DNA from: Lautropia sp.
GTDB lineage: Bacteria > Pseudomonadota > Gammaproteobacteria > Burkholderiales > Burkholderiaceae_E
Length of the DNA stretch: 64,000 nucleotides
Direction: 5' to 3'
Assembly: GCA_030530775.1 (NCBI GenBank)
Contig: JAUMUG010000001.1
Span: forward strand, 613,840-677,839
The translations under genes and the position numbers were made by a program. The notes beneath the pieces were generated by a model. That model was not told the DNA's origin. It did no database searches and saw only the letters and a program-made list of their open reading frames with translations. Below, in pieces: positions 29,857 to 41,124 of this stretch. How positions within the stretch are numbered: the stretch's first letter is position 1; every line of letters begins with the position of its first letter.

Positions 29857-29941
29857 GCCCGGGTGGTGAAACTGGTAGACGCAGGGGACTCAAAATCCCC
29901 CGCCGCGAGGCGTGTCGGTTCGAGTCCGACCCCGGGCACCA
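29857..29941 (+). tRNA. tRNA-Leu (anticodon CAA)
   Basis: An 85-nt type II tRNA with encoded CCA. The acceptor stem GCCCGGG pairs with CCCGGGC at 29931-29937, followed by discriminator A and CCA. The D-arm contains GGTAGAC. The anticodon stem GGGGA/TCCCC encloses CTCAAAA, giving CAA at 29891-29893. A long variable arm (CGCCGCGAGGCG-type) identifies leucine class II. The T-arm GTCGG-TTCGAGT-CCGAC is canonical. It reads UUG codons. Confidence 0.97.
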
Positions 29942-30335
29942 ACCCTTCCTTCAAGCTGTTGGCTTCCCTGCCGTCCTCGGGCAGCCATCGCCTTTCCCGG
30001 GCGGAATCCGTCATCCCCGACGGTAAAGGCCCCCTTCGTCTGCTTCCGTCGTTGCTGCCGAAGTCCTGTCTTCGGGGCCGCCGGTATCATACTTGCCAGG
30101 GGGAGCCATGGGGTGGCGCCAGACGGGCCGGTTGTGGCCATGGTGAGGCATCCGGGAACGCAGCTCCGCCCAGGGATAGTCGGCTGTCGGAGCTGATACG
30201 CAAACGTCCGGGTCGACCCGGAATGGCAGAAAGCCGGGAACCCGCGAATCATCATGCAGAAGCTTCGCGGCATCACGCAGAAGCTTCGCGGTGTGAGTGA
30301 GATGAATGGGATCCGCCCTTTGACGGGTTTCGATC
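29942..30335. other. Region between tRNA-Leu and the second GST-like gene
   Basis: About 390 bp without a credible gene. It contains a 21-bp tandem duplication at 30250-30291. tRNA-Leu 3' ends are common integration sites, but I find no integrase gene and no repeat of the tRNA 3' end elsewhere in the window. Confidence 0.45.
30250..30291. repeat. Two tandem 21-bp repeats
   Basis: Two adjacent 21-bp units, starting CATCAYGCAGAAG and ending CTTCGCGG, differ at one base. Each unit contains a palindromic AAGCTT core. They lie 45 bp downstream of the GST-like gene's stop, in non-coding DNA. Confidence 0.7.
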
Positions 30336-30956
30336 CTAGCCCGAAACGTAGGGCTTGGTGCTGGCCAGGCAAGGGTACAGCGTGTTCATGTCTTCGGCCC
30401 AGCGCTCCAGCCCCTGGTCGGCGATGGTCTGTCGGGCGTCGATCAGATTGTCACGAAAGAGCATGAAGTCGATGGCACATGCAGCAAACAGGGTGCCGAT
30501 ATTCAATTCGGTGCCGAATGGCTTCAGGTGTTCGGCCAGCATCGGCAGCGTATCGAGGTTGCGCTGCTGGATTTGTGTATGACGTTTCGTCCACCATTCG
30601 GCTTGCGGCCGGGTCAGTTTCTCAGCCAGCATCACGACGGTGTTTTCCAGCATGCCTTCGGCCAGCGCATGCAAGTTCAGCACTTTCCAGCGTTCCTGGC
30701 CCTTGGGATACAGTGTGCTGCCCTTGCCGATCGAGTCGAGGTATTCGGCGATCACATTGCTGTTGAACAGCCAGGTGCCATCGTCGGTCTGCAGAATGGG
30801 GATACGACCGATCGGAGTACTCCGATTGTGCGGCGAATCTGCAGAAAAAGCGGTGGTCACTTTCTGCAATTCGATCTGGCCATTCAGCCCATGATGGGCC
30901 GCAGTGGCGCGCACCTTGCGTACATAGGGGCTGGTGGTGGAATACCAGAGCTTCAT
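30336..30956 (-). CDS. Glutathione S-transferase-like protein, copy 2
   Basis: A 206-residue paralog of the protein at 22699-23334: MKLWYSTTSPYVRKVRATAA against MKLWYSTTSPYARKVRAVIA, with the same TPIGRIPILQTDDG cis-proline region, SNVIAEYLDSIGKGSTLYP, and a nearly shared block FGTELNIGTLFAACAIDFML. The fold is the same two-domain glutathione-transferase fold with no N-terminal cysteine. The two copies flank the secF-secD-yajC-tgt-queA-tRNA block. It stands alone transcriptionally. Function is presumably glutathione-dependent, substrate unknown. Confidence 0.88.
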   Translation of the reverse strand: MKLWYSTTSPYVRKVRATAAHHGLNGQIELQKVTTAFSADSPHNRSTPIGRIPILQTDDGTWLFNSNVIAEYLDSIGKGSTLYPKGQERWKVLNLHALAEGMLENTVVMLAEKLTRPQAEWWTKRHTQIQQRNLDTLPMLAEHLKPFGTELNIGTLFAACAIDFMLFRDNLIDARQTIADQGLERWAEDMNTLYPCLASTKPYVSG

Positions 30957-31140
30957 GGCCGTATTCTCCTGCGTCTTGGATGACTAGGTGATCTTATCGT
31001 AAAAGTTCTGCGATGCCCCAGTTTCACGACGAGGTCGACGAGCCGGGCAGCGCTTCCGGGCGGCAGTTCGATGCGGCACCCTGGAGCGCGTCATGCACCG
31101 GATGAGGTGGCGTGATCGAGTGCATCACCCGTTTCGGGGT

Positions 31141-34100
31141 TCATCGTTCCGAAGCGGGCGTGTCGTCCCCACCCGTCGGGTGGTCTGCTTTTGCACCGCG
31201 CACCCGATCCAGCAGTGCCTGCAGTGGATGGCGGATGGAGCGTTGGCTCAGCCGTTTGGCCTGACTGCGACAGGAATAGCCGCTGGCCAGGGCTTCGCCG
31301 GCGGCATCGCCGGCGTCCACCAGTGGTTGCCAGGACTGCTGGTAGATGATCTTCGAGGTGTCGAGATTGCGTGCTTCGTGACCATAGGTACCGGCCATGC
31401 CGCAGCAGCCGGTGGCCTGTACCTTCAGCGTGAGCCCGAAGGTCTCGAAGACCTGAACCCACTGTGCACTGCTGTCCGGCGCATTGGTTTTTTCGGTGCA
31501 GTGTGGCAGCAGGCGATACGAGGCGGGTGCGCTGGCCGGGGTTTGGTGCAGCATGGCTTCTTGCCTTATAGGCAGCCGATCGGCCACGCTCAACAGCCAT
31601 TCCTGCGGCAGCATCACCTGCGGCGCCTCTCCAATTCCGTCGATCTTTCGATATTCCTGCCGGTAGACCAGTGTCATGGCCGGATCCAGGCCGACCAGCG
31701 GGATGCCGAAGTCGGCCAGTTTCTGCAGGCTGCGCACGTTGCGGATGGCGGCGCGCTTGAAGGCGGGCATGAAACCCTGCACGTGCAGCGGCTTGCCGTT
31801 GGGACGCAGCGGCGCCAGCCAGACCCGAAAGCCGAGCCGGGCCGACAGCTCGATCAGCGCCGCCAGTGGCGCGTTCTCGAAATAACGCGTGAAATTGTCC
31901 TGCACGATGATCAGGCTCTGCGCACGTTCCTGATCGGACAGGTCCGACAGGGCGGCAGCGGTGGCCGGCCGCGCCCGCCAAGTTTTCAGCACCGCCCCGA
32001 GATCGCTGCGATCGAGCAACGGGCTGTCGACCATGCCGATGCGTTCCCGCAGCAGGGTGCGTATCCAGTCGTTGCCCATCAGTCCGTTGTAGAGCACCGG
32101 CAGTCTGGACAGCAGCGGCATGGTGAACTCCAGCGAACCGATCACGTAGTCGCGCGCGGGACGCAGATAGCGCTGGTGATAGAGCTGCAGAAAGCGCGAG
32201 CGGAAATCCGGCACGTCGACCTTGATCGGACATTGGCTGGCGCAGGCCTTGCACGACAGACAGCCGGCCATGGCCGTGTAGACCTGATGCGAGAAATCGG
32301 GCGTGCCCTGCCGGGCGGCACGGGTGTTCTGCCAGCGGCGCCACAGACTGCCGACGAAGGAGGGCGGTTGTTTGGCGGCGGCCAGTACATCGACCCCGGC
32401 GCGGCCCTGCAGCCGCAGCCATTCGCGGATCAGCGAGGCACGTCCCTTCGGCGATTGGGTGCGGTCGCGGGTGGCTTTCCACGAGGGGCACATCGCGTCG
32501 TCGGGATCATCGTTGTAGCAGGCGCCGTTGCCATTGCAGTGCATGGCCGGGCCATAACTTTGCCAGACCCGTTCATCGATCTGCCGGTCATGCTGACCAC
32601 GGGTCGGCACGCCATCGATCTTGAACAGTACCGCCTTGCTTTGCCACGGTGTGGCGATCTTGCCGGGGTTCAGCTGGTTGTGCGGATCGAAAGCGGCCTT
32701 GAGTTGCTGCAGCAGCGGATATACATCGCCAAAAAAGGCTTCGGCATATTCCGAGCGCACCCCCTTGCCGTGTTCGCCCCACAGCAGTCCACCGTGGCGC
32801 TGCGCCAGTGCCGCCACCTGATCGCTGATCGGTCGCACCAGTGCCGCCTGTTCGGGATCCTTCATGTCCAGCGCCGGACGCACGTGCAGCACGCCGGCAT
32901 CGACATGGCCGAACATGCCATACTGCAGCTGGTAGGAATCCAGCAGCGCGCGGAATTCTGCAATGAAATCGGCCAGATTCTCCGGCGGAACCGCCGTGTC
33001 TTCGACGAAGGGTTGTGGCCGTGCTTCGCCCTGCACATTGCCGAGCAGGCCCACCGCGCGCTTGCGCATCGCATAGACGCGCTTGACGGCATCCGAACCG
33101 ATCGCCAATGTGTGACCCAGGCGCTCGACTGTTCTGTCCGCCTGCAGGTGTTCGATGAATCGGGCCACCCGCGCATCGACATCGGCCGGGTCGTTGCCGC
33201 TGAATTCGATCAGATTGATACCGAGCGTCTGCTTGCCGGATTCGGGTGGAAAGTACGCCGCCACACTGTTCCAGACGAAATCATTCATCGCCAGCAGCAG
33301 TACTTTGGAATCCACTGTCTCGATCGACAGCGGTTTCAGCGCAATCAGCGTCCGGGCGTCGCGCAACGCATCCATGAAGGCGCCATAGCGCACATTCACC
33401 AGCACCGAATATTTCGGGATCGGCAGGACGTTGAGCTTGGCTTCGACCACGAAGCCGAGCGAACCTTCGGCGCCACACAGCACGCTGTTCAGATTGAAGC
33501 GGCCATCGTCTTGCTTCAGATGCGGCAGATCGTAGCCGGTCAGGCAGCGGTTCAGCTTCGGAAAGCGTTGCTCGATCAGTGCTGCATGGTCATCGACGAT
33601 GCGCCGCGCCGCGCGATGGATTTTGCCGACCCGGCCTTCCTCGGCACAGCGCTGATCCAATTCGGCGGCATTCAACGCATGGCTGTGCAGCCGCTCTCCA
33701 CCCAGCAGCACGAAATCCATCGCCAGCACGTGGTCGCGGGTCTTGCCATAGGTACAGCTACCCTGACCGCTGGCATCGGTGTTGATCATGCCGCCGATGG
33801 TGGCGCGGTTCGATGTCGACAGCTCCGGCGCAAAGAACAGCCCATGTGGCTTCAGTGCCGCATTGAGCCGGTCCTTGACCACGCCGGCCTGCACCCGCAC
33901 CCAGCCCTCTTCGACGTTGATTTCCAGAATGCCGTTCATGTGGCGGGACAGGTCCATCACGATACCGCTGGTCAGTGACTGGCCATTGGTGCCCGTGCCA
34001 CCGCCACGGGCCGTCACCACCACGCCACGGTAATCGGGCTTGGCCAGCAGGCGGGCGATCAGTTGCACATCCTGCGCATGCTTCGGAAACACCGCTGCCT

Positions 34101-34263
34101 GCGGGGCGAGCTGATAGATCGAATTGTCGGTGGCCAGTACGGTGCGGGTGGCGTAGTCGTCCTGGATGTCGCCCTCGAACCCCGAGGCGCGCGCTTCGGC
34201 CAGAAAGGCGCGATAGATCAGGGGCAGATCGTCGGCAGTGATCGGAAGCGGTGCGATCGACAT
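31141..34263 (-). CDS. ydiJ: YdiJ-type FAD-linked oxidase / iron-sulfur protein (probable D-2-hydroxyglutarate dehydrogenase)
   Basis: A 1040-residue fusion enzyme. The N-terminal half is a GlcD-like flavoprotein: VTARGGGTGTNGQSLT and GGMINTDASGQGSCTYGKTR bind FAD, and FGHVDAGVLHVRPALDMKD plus LLWGEHGKGVRSEYA match the FAD-oxidase C-terminal domain. The C-terminal half is GlcF-like, with an iron-sulfur segment CLSCKACASQCPIKVDVPD and a CCG-type motif in TGCCGMAGTYGHEAR. E. coli YdiJ has this length and layout and is reported to oxidise D-2-hydroxyglutarate. Related 2-hydroxy acids are possible substrates. It is transcribed alone and is the second enzyme of this superfamily in the window besides GlcDEF. 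Confidence 0.9.
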   Translation of the reverse strand: MSIAPLPITADDLPLIYRAFLAEARASGFEGDIQDDYATRTVLATDNSIYQLAPQAAVFPKHAQDVQLIARLLAKPDYRGVVVTARGGGTGTNGQSLTSGIVMDLSRHMNGILEINVEEGWVRVQAGVVKDRLNAALKPHGLFFAPELSTSNRATIGGMINTDASGQGSCTYGKTRDHVLAMDFVLLGGERLHSHALNAAELDQRCAEEGRVGKIHRAARRIVDDHAALIEQRFPKLNRCLTGYDLPHLKQDDGRFNLNSVLCGAEGSLGFVVEAKLNVLPIPKYSVLVNVRYGAFMDALRDARTLIALKPLSIETVDSKVLLLAMNDFVWNSVAAYFPPESGKQTLGINLIEFSGNDPADVDARVARFIEHLQADRTVERLGHTLAIGSDAVKRVYAMRKRAVGLLGNVQGEARPQPFVEDTAVPPENLADFIAEFRALLDSYQLQYGMFGHVDAGVLHVRPALDMKDPEQAALVRPISDQVAALAQRHGGLLWGEHGKGVRSEYAEAFFGDVYPLLQQLKAAFDPHNQLNPGKIATPWQSKAVLFKIDGVPTRGQHDRQIDERVWQSYGPAMHCNGNGACYNDDPDDAMCPSWKATRDRTQSPKGRASLIREWLRLQGRAGVDVLAAAKQPPSFVGSLWRRWQNTRAARQGTPDFSHQVYTAMAGCLSCKACASQCPIKVDVPDFRSRFLQLYHQRYLRPARDYVIGSLEFTMPLLSRLPVLYNGLMGNDWIRTLLRERIGMVDSPLLDRSDLGAVLKTWRARPATAAALSDLSDQERAQSLIIVQDNFTRYFENAPLAALIELSARLGFRVWLAPLRPNGKPLHVQGFMPAFKRAAIRNVRSLQKLADFGIPLVGLDPAMTLVYRQEYRKIDGIGEAPQVMLPQEWLLSVADRLPIRQEAMLHQTPASAPASYRLLPHCTEKTNAPDSSAQWVQVFETFGLTLKVQATGCCGMAGTYGHEARNLDTSKIIYQQSWQPLVDAGDAAGEALASGYSCRSQAKRLSQRSIRHPLQALLDRVRGAKADHPTGGDDTPASER

Positions 34264-34555
34264 GGGCGTGTGGGTGGAATGTGAACGGGCGCAAAAGCGG
34301 CTTGCCGCCGACTTTGGCCAGCAGCTGTCGCGTCATGAGGACCGGTGGTGTTGGATGTTCGGTCCGCAGCAAGCCGACTGTACCCCGCAGTATGGTCGGC
34401 CCGAATCCTGCTGACAAGCGGCTATCACGGGCCTGAATACCTGTGATCGGTCGCAAGGTCGCCCCGGCCGTTTTGCGGCCAATCGGCGGGTGTTTCGAAT
34501 GCGCTGTGCCTGGGCACGTTCCGGGGTTTCGGATAAGGCCGCCCGTCCGACGATC

Positions 34556-35386
34556 TCAGCCCTTCAGTGCCCTGGCATGCCAGTACAGGTGCTCATCGAT
34601 GAAGCTGCTGATGAAGTAGTAACTGTGGTCGTAGCCCGGGCGCAGCCTCAGCTCCAGCGGGTGGTTGGTGGCGGCGCAGACCGCCTGCAGGCGCTCGGGT
34701 TGCAGTTGGGTATCCAGAAAATCATCGTCCTTGCCTTGATCGACCAGCAGTGGCAGGCGCTCGGTGGCCGAGCCGATCAGCTCGACCGTGTCGTATCGAC
34801 GCCAGCTGGCCTTGTCGTTGCCCAGATAGGCGCTGAAGGCTTTCTGACCCCAGGGGACCTGCGAGGGGGCCACGATCGGCGAGAAGGCCGACACGCTGCG
34901 ATAGCGGCCCGGATTGCGCAGGGCGATGACCAGTGCACCGTGTCCGCCCATCGAATGCCCGCTGATCGCGCGTGCCTCGGTGACCGGAAACTGTGATTCG
35001 ATCAGCGCCGGCAGCTCGTCCACGATGTAGTCGTACATGCGGAAGTGTGCGGCCCACGGTTCTTCGGTGGCGTTCAGATAGAAGCCGGCTCCCTGGCCCA
35101 GATCATAGGCCGGGTCGTCGGCGACTCCTTCGCCACGCGGACTGGTGTCCGGTGCCACGATGACGACACCGTGCTCGGCGGCAAACCGCTGGGCACCGGC
35201 CTTGGTGATGAAGTTCTGCTCGGTGCAGGTCAGGCCCGACAGCCAGTACAGCACCGGGCAGCGGCCCTCGCGGGCCTGCGGAGGCAGATAGATGCCGAAG
35301 CGCATATCGACGCCCAGCGTCTCGGATGTGTGCTGCCAGACTTCCTGCTGGCCGTCGAAGCTGGCATGTACCTCGATCCGTTTCAT
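34556..35386 (-). CDS. fghA: S-formylglutathione hydrolase
   Basis: An alpha/beta-hydrolase of 276 residues that splits S-formylglutathione into formate and glutathione, the second step of glutathione-dependent formaldehyde detoxification. The nucleophile is Ser145 in [12 protein letters not shown]; the other triad residues are likely the Asp in [13 protein letters not shown] and the His in [35 protein letters not shown] is the esterase-D signature. It sits 152 bp downstream of the formaldehyde dehydrogenase gene on the same strand, so the two steps are probably co-expressed. Confidence 0.96.
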   Translation of the reverse strand: MKRIEVHASFDGQQEVWQHTSETLGVDMRFGIYLPPQAREGRCPVLYWLSGLTCTEQNFITKAGAQRFAAEHGVVIVAPDTSPRGEGVADDPAYDLGQGAGFYLNATEEPWAAHFRMYDYIVDELPALIESQFPVTEARAISGHSMGGHGALVIALRNPGRYRSVSAFSPIVAPSQVPWGQKAFSAYLGNDKASWRRYDTVELIGSATERLPLLVDQGKDDDFLDTQLQPERLQAVCAATNHPLELRLRPGYDHSYYFISSFIDEHLYWHARALKG

Positions 35387-35538
35387 GGATGTTCTCTCCC
35401 GATACGTTCAGGGGGCATGAGTGCCATGCCCACCCCGGTCAGGGGCTTGGATTCCGTTTTGGCGATGGTTGGATTACGCTGTGCGGCAGGACCGTGCCCG
35501 ATCCGGCTGGGCAGGGTCCGTGCTCGCGACCCCGGCGC

Positions 35539-37020
<1,482 letters not shown>

Positions 37021-39213
37021 TCAGAAATCGATCTGCAACTGCGCGAACCAGGAACGGCCACGCAGCGCATAGCCGAAGCCGTCGGATTCTTCGGCGAGAT
37101 CGATGTCTCCGATGTTGTCCATGCCGAGACGCCAGCCGATGTTGCGGTCGATCTGTTGGCCGATACTGGCGTTCCAGGTGGTGTACGACGGCAATCGCAC
37201 CGGTTCCGGTTCGGTGCTGATGGCTTGCGAACGTCCGGTGTGCGTGAGGCCCACGCGGGTATCCAGTCCCCAGGGACCCCGCCAGCGCAGTTGCGATTGC
37301 AGAATGTGGCGCGGACGGGCGGCGATTTCCTGCCCGTCGTCATCCTTGGTGCGCAGCAGGGTGATATCGTTGTTCCAGAACAGCCCGGGGGAGATGGCCC
37401 AGCTGAAGCCCAGTTCGGCACCGCGTAAGGTGGCGCGCTGCAGATTGTCGTATCGATAGATGTTGCGGATGCCCTGGCGTCGAAGCAGCCGGGTGTGGAT
37501 CAGATCTTTGACGCGGGTATGGAACAGCGTGCCGCGCAGCGATACCTTGTTCAGCTGCCAATCGGCACCCAGTTCGACCGATTTGGAGCTTTCCGGCTGG
37601 ATATCGGCATTGCCATGGAATGTGTGCGGACCTTCGGCACCCACGTAATGGGGTGAAACCTGTTTGAGGGTGGGGGCCTTGAAGGCCGTGCCATAACCCC
37701 CCTTGATGACGAGATCCTGCTCTGCCTGCCAGACCAGATAGGCCCGGGGGCTGTATTCGTTGCCGAAGAATTCGTGGTCGTCCATACGCAGACCCAGCGT
37801 TGCCGTCAGGCTGCGGTTCAACGTGACTTCGTCTTGCAGGAAGATGGCGCGATGCGTGGCTTTTTCGCGGCCATCGCTCAGACCGGCATTGATCAGCGTC
37901 TCGCGGCGGACCTCGGCGCCCGCCGTCAGCTGATGCCTGTCGAGGCGCCGTTGGATGAAGCCGTCGACGACCGAATCACGCAGATCCTGCGGCCGTGTCG
38001 CACTGACGCCCCGGGTGCGGGTGTTGGCGATGTCGAGGGCGCTGCGATAGGTCCGCAACTTGGTGCGCAGCGTCGGGCCGAACTGGCCATTCCATTGCAG
38101 ATAACCGTGTCTGCGATCGAGGACATAGCGGCTCTGATGGGCGACGCCGTGCATGCCGACATCGTTGTAGTAGCGCTCTTCGCGCCCCTGTTGCCAGCCC
38201 GCCTCGAAGCGGTGCTGCGCATTGGCCCGATAGCGCGCAGACAGGCCGAGACTGCCCGGGCTACGGCCCTCGATGTCACTGTAGCGCGCATCGGTCTTGC
38301 TGCGGATGCTGCCGACGTGGCTTTGTTCGCCGTTGAGTCGGATCGACAGCCGGTCGTCGAGTGGACCACCCATATAAAGCGAGGCCTTGCTGCCGGTACC
38401 ACCACGTCGATGGTCCGTCAGACGCTGCCCGGACAGATGGAGCGAACCTTCCCACTTTTCTGTCGGCCAGCGCGTGATCAGGTTGACGACCCCACCCAGC
38501 GCTTCCGAGCCATAGAGTGCGGACAAGGGGCCACGGATGATTTCGATGCGTTCGATGCTGGACAGCGGAGCCCAGCCATACTGGTAGTCGGAATGGCCGA
38601 CGACATCGTCGGATGCCGAGATGCGCCGTCCGTCGATCAGCATCAGCGTGTGGGCTTCATTCATGCCGCGCAGCGAAAAACTGCGTCGTCCGCTGACTTG
38701 GCGGGGCAACAGTGTCAGGCCCGGCGTCGTCTCGATCACATTGAGCAAATCCTGGCTGGCATCCAGGCGGATTTCATCACGTTCGATGACCGAAACCGAG
38801 GCGGGGGCCGTACGTGCCCCTTCCTCGTGCCGGGTGGCCGTGACGGTGACGCGGGGCAGCAAGGTCGAGCCGCTGCCTCGTTTCCAGATCCTGCTCGCCC
38901 CGCCGGTTCTGGCTGCTGCGCCGGGTTCGGCCGTCACGTCGTTTTCGTTGGCTACATTGGATGCCGGAGTCGTGTCAGCGCCGGCAGTTGCACCGGTTTC
39001 GGCCGTTGTGCCGGGTGTGCCGGGTTCAGCCGCCGTGCCGGCATGCGCCGGGGACGAAGCCGCACCCGGCTGCCGAAGGGGCGGGGCCATGTTATCCGGG
39101 CGCTGAACGACGAGCTCGCCGTCGAGCGTCGTTCGATTGATCTCTTGGGCCTGAATGCCGGCGTGAAGCAGAACGGCAGTCAGTGTCAGGACAGGGCCGG
39201 TGATGGGTTGCAT
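37021..39213 (-). CDS. TonB-dependent outer-membrane receptor (ferric-siderophore/colicin-receptor type)
   Basis: A 730-residue outer-membrane transporter that imports a ligand using TonB energy. It has a signal peptide (MQPITGPVLTLTAVLLHAGIQA), then an unusual ~65-residue linker rich in Ala, Gly, Thr and Pro (about residues 42-105). A TonB-box-like RVTVTATRHEEG follows, then the plug domain with VIERDEIRLDASQDLLNVIE, FSLRGMNEAHTLMLIDGRR and IEIIRGPLSALYGSEALGGV. The C-terminal beta-barrel ends in RSWFAQLQIDF with the terminal Phe needed for BamA recognition. The plug is most like CirA/FepA-type iron receptors. A Fur-like site lies about 280 bp upstream. Confidence 0.93.
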   Translation of the reverse strand: MQPITGPVLTLTAVLLHAGIQAQEINRTTLDGELVVQRPDNMAPPLRQPGAASSPAHAGTAAEPGTPGTTAETGATAGADTTPASNVANENDVTAEPGAAARTGGASRIWKRGSGSTLLPRVTVTATRHEEGARTAPASVSVIERDEIRLDASQDLLNVIETTPGLTLLPRQVSGRRSFSLRGMNEAHTLMLIDGRRISASDDVVGHSDYQYGWAPLSSIERIEIIRGPLSALYGSEALGGVVNLITRWPTEKWEGSLHLSGQRLTDHRRGGTGSKASLYMGGPLDDRLSIRLNGEQSHVGSIRSKTDARYSDIEGRSPGSLGLSARYRANAQHRFEAGWQQGREERYYNDVGMHGVAHQSRYVLDRRHGYLQWNGQFGPTLRTKLRTYRSALDIANTRTRGVSATRPQDLRDSVVDGFIQRRLDRHQLTAGAEVRRETLINAGLSDGREKATHRAIFLQDEVTLNRSLTATLGLRMDDHEFFGNEYSPRAYLVWQAEQDLVIKGGYGTAFKAPTLKQVSPHYVGAEGPHTFHGNADIQPESSKSVELGADWQLNKVSLRGTLFHTRVKDLIHTRLLRRQGIRNIYRYDNLQRATLRGAELGFSWAISPGLFWNNDITLLRTKDDDGQEIAARPRHILQSQLRWRGPWGLDTRVGLTHTGRSQAISTEPEPVRLPSYTTWNASIGQQIDRNIGWRLGMDNIGDIDLAEESDGFGYALRGRSWFAQLQIDF

Positions 39214-39633
39214 GAGGGGCTCCGACTATGACGACGACGGACGGACCGGGTCTTTCCTCCATGCCGTGCCGGTGCCGTCGGAACGCCCGAGGCGGCATGG
39301 GATGTGCATCCGGCATTTGCCTGGCCCATCATGCCATGGCGGTCGTCACAGTGTGCAGGGCGGCAGATCGTTCACCCATGCCGCACGGCGTTGCTGTGCT
39401 TTCGCAATGGTGGTGCTTCAAATGCCCGGACCGGCAGGACGGCGGGAACCCGGCTCGGGGGATGACAGGTGTCAAGATTGTTTTTGACAATTGATAATAG
39501 ATATCATAACCGTTTCTGGCGCAGTGCAGCGGAATGTGGCCGCGCGCCGCAGGGGCTCCACGGGGTCGGGCGTTCGGTGTGCCGGAAGGCCGGGAAGCGG
39601 CCAGGGCCGGTCGGCCCCGCCGTTCATCGTTCA
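39214..39633. other. Leader / intergenic region upstream of the TonB receptor
   Basis: A 420-bp stretch without a credible gene. The AT-rich island at 39475-39515 contains the Fur-like site and a TATTAT sequence on the minus strand. If transcription starts there, the receptor mRNA has a ~270-nt leader. I looked for cobalamin-riboswitch sequence and did not recognise it. Confidence 0.45.
39493..39511 (-). promoter_or_regulatory. Fur-box-like operator
   Basis: The 19-bp site GATAATAGATATCATAACC matches the Fur consensus GATAATGATAATCATTATC at 13 of 19 positions and lies in an AT-rich island in otherwise GC-rich DNA. A minus-strand TATTAT that could serve as a -10 overlaps it, so Fur binding would block transcription towards the TonB receptor. 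Confidence 0.6.
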
Positions 39634-41124
39634 TCAGCCCATGGCCAGGGCCAGCAGCCAGTAGACGACGGCCGACAGCAGCGCCGAGGCGGGCACGGTG
39701 ATGACCCAGGCGGCTGCCACGGTGACGAAATGCGAGCGCCGCACCAGGCGCCGGCGGGCGCGTTCTTCCTGTGGCAGGACCTTGCCCTTGGCGACGTTCA
39801 GCAGCCGAGCGCGTCGGGCCTCATGCCATTCGCGGAAGAAGCCGACCCCGAAGACCGCGCCGATGGCGATGTGGGTCGAGCTGACCGGCAGGCCCAGCCA
39901 CGAGGCGACGATCACGGTGACGGCCGCGGAGACCGCCACACAGTAGGCACGCATCTGATTCAGCTTGGTGATTTGGCTGCCGACCAGATGGATCAGCCGG
40001 GGGCCGAACAGCATCAGACCGAAACTGATGCCCAGCGCACCGATCAGCATCACCCACAATGGGATCGATACTTGTGTCTCGGCGCCGCCGCTCTTGACCG
40101 CATGGACGATCGCGGCCAGGGGGCCGATGGCATTGGCCACGTCATTGGCGCCATGGGCAAAGGACAGCAGTCCGGCCGACACCACCAACGGCATGGCAAA
40201 CAGTTTACGGATCGATTTCTTGCGGTTTTCGAGCCCCTCTGACTGGCGGCGGATCATCGGTACCGAGAAGTACCAAGTGACGATGCCGAGTACGACACCG
40301 AGAATCGTCGAGGACAGCAGCCCGAGCGAGAAGACCCTGGAAAAACCCTTCAGGGCCAGATAGGCGCCGAAAGAGCCGGCCATGAAGCCGATCAGCACCG
40401 GCACCCAGCGGCGGGCGGCGGCGATCTTGTCTTCCTGATAGAGAATCTTGTCCTTGATGAAGGCGAGGAAGGCGGCCGCGATGATACCGCCCATCACCGG
40501 TGATATCACCCAGCTGGCCGTGATGCGCACCATGGCCGACCAGTTCACTACGCTGACGCCGGCCGCTGCGATACCGGCACCGACCACGCCACCGACGATG
40601 GCGTGCGTGGTGGAGACCGGAGCGCCCACGTAAGTGGCGAGGTTGAGCCACAGGGCTGCCGACAGCAGCGCCGCCAGCATGGTCAGCACGAAGAGATTGT
40701 TCTCGGCCACCGCTTCGGGTGCCACGATTCCCGAGGAGATGGTGCTGACCACATCACCGCCGGCCAGCAGGGCGCCGGCGGTTTCGCAGACGGCGGCTAT
40801 CAGCAGCGCGCTGCCCAGGGTCAACGCATTGGCGCCGACTGCCGGGCCCATATTGTTGGCCACGTCATTGGCGCCGATGTTGAGCGCCGTGTAGGCCCCG
40901 ACCACCGTGGCGACCACGATGACGAAGGCACCGGACTGGATACCGGTGAAGCCGATGGCCGCTGCACCCACTAGTACGATGAAGGCCAGGGCGACGCCGG
41001 GTGCCACCAGGGGCCTTGCCACCAGGGTGGTGGCTTGTTCCAGCAGGCTGACCCGCTGCAGATCCTTGTCGAGCGCTTTCCAGCGCGTGCGTTGCGGAGG
41101 CGAGGGATCGTTGGGAGAACTCAT
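39634..41124 (-). CDS. PiT family inorganic phosphate transporter
   Basis: A 496-residue membrane protein of the PHO4/PiT family, which takes up phosphate (as metal-phosphate) with protons. The two inverted-repeat halves each carry the family motif: GANDVANNMGPAVGA in the first and GANDVANAIGPLAAI in the second. Each is associated with an APVSTTHAIVGGVVG / LPVSSTHIAIGAVFG segment. About ten to twelve membrane helices are evident. A hydrophilic loop lies in the middle (RRQSEGLENRKKSIRK). No phoU-like (DUF47) gene, frequently paired with pit, is next to it. Confidence 0.94.
   Translation of the reverse strand: MSSPNDPSPPQRTRWKALDKDLQRVSLLEQATTLVARPLVAPGVALAFIVLVGAAAIGFTGIQSGAFVIVVATVVGAYTALNIGANDVANNMGPAVGANALTLGSALLIAAVCETAGALLAGGDVVSTISSGIVAPEAVAENNLFVLTMLAALLSAALWLNLATYVGAPVSTTHAIVGGVVGAGIAAAGVSVVNWSAMVRITASWVISPVMGGIIAAAFLAFIKDKILYQEDKIAAARRWVPVLIGFMAGSFGAYLALKGFSRVFSLGLLSSTILGVVLGIVTWYFSVPMIRRQSEGLENRKKSIRKLFAMPLVVSAGLLSFAHGANDVANAIGPLAAIVHAVKSGGAETQVSIPLWVMLIGALGISFGLMLFGPRLIHLVGSQITKLNQMRAYCVAVSAAVTVIVASWLGLPVSSTHIAIGAVFGVGFFREWHEARRARLLNVAKGKVLPQEERARRRLVRRSHFVTVAAAWVITVPASALLSAVVYWLLALAMG

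Noticed and set aside
31093..33978. A 961-codon open frame on the plus strand opposite the YdiJ-type gene
   Set aside because: It is the mirror of a GC-rich gene: the residues are dominated by Arg, Gln, His, Ala and Gly, no domain is recognisable and there is no ribosome-binding site. The minus-strand gene has clear FAD and Fe-S motifs.
39214..39490. Possible cobalamin riboswitch in the TonB-receptor leader
   Set aside because: No B12-box-like GCCACTG sequence or characteristic stem arrangement was seen, and an iron-type operator is a better explanation.
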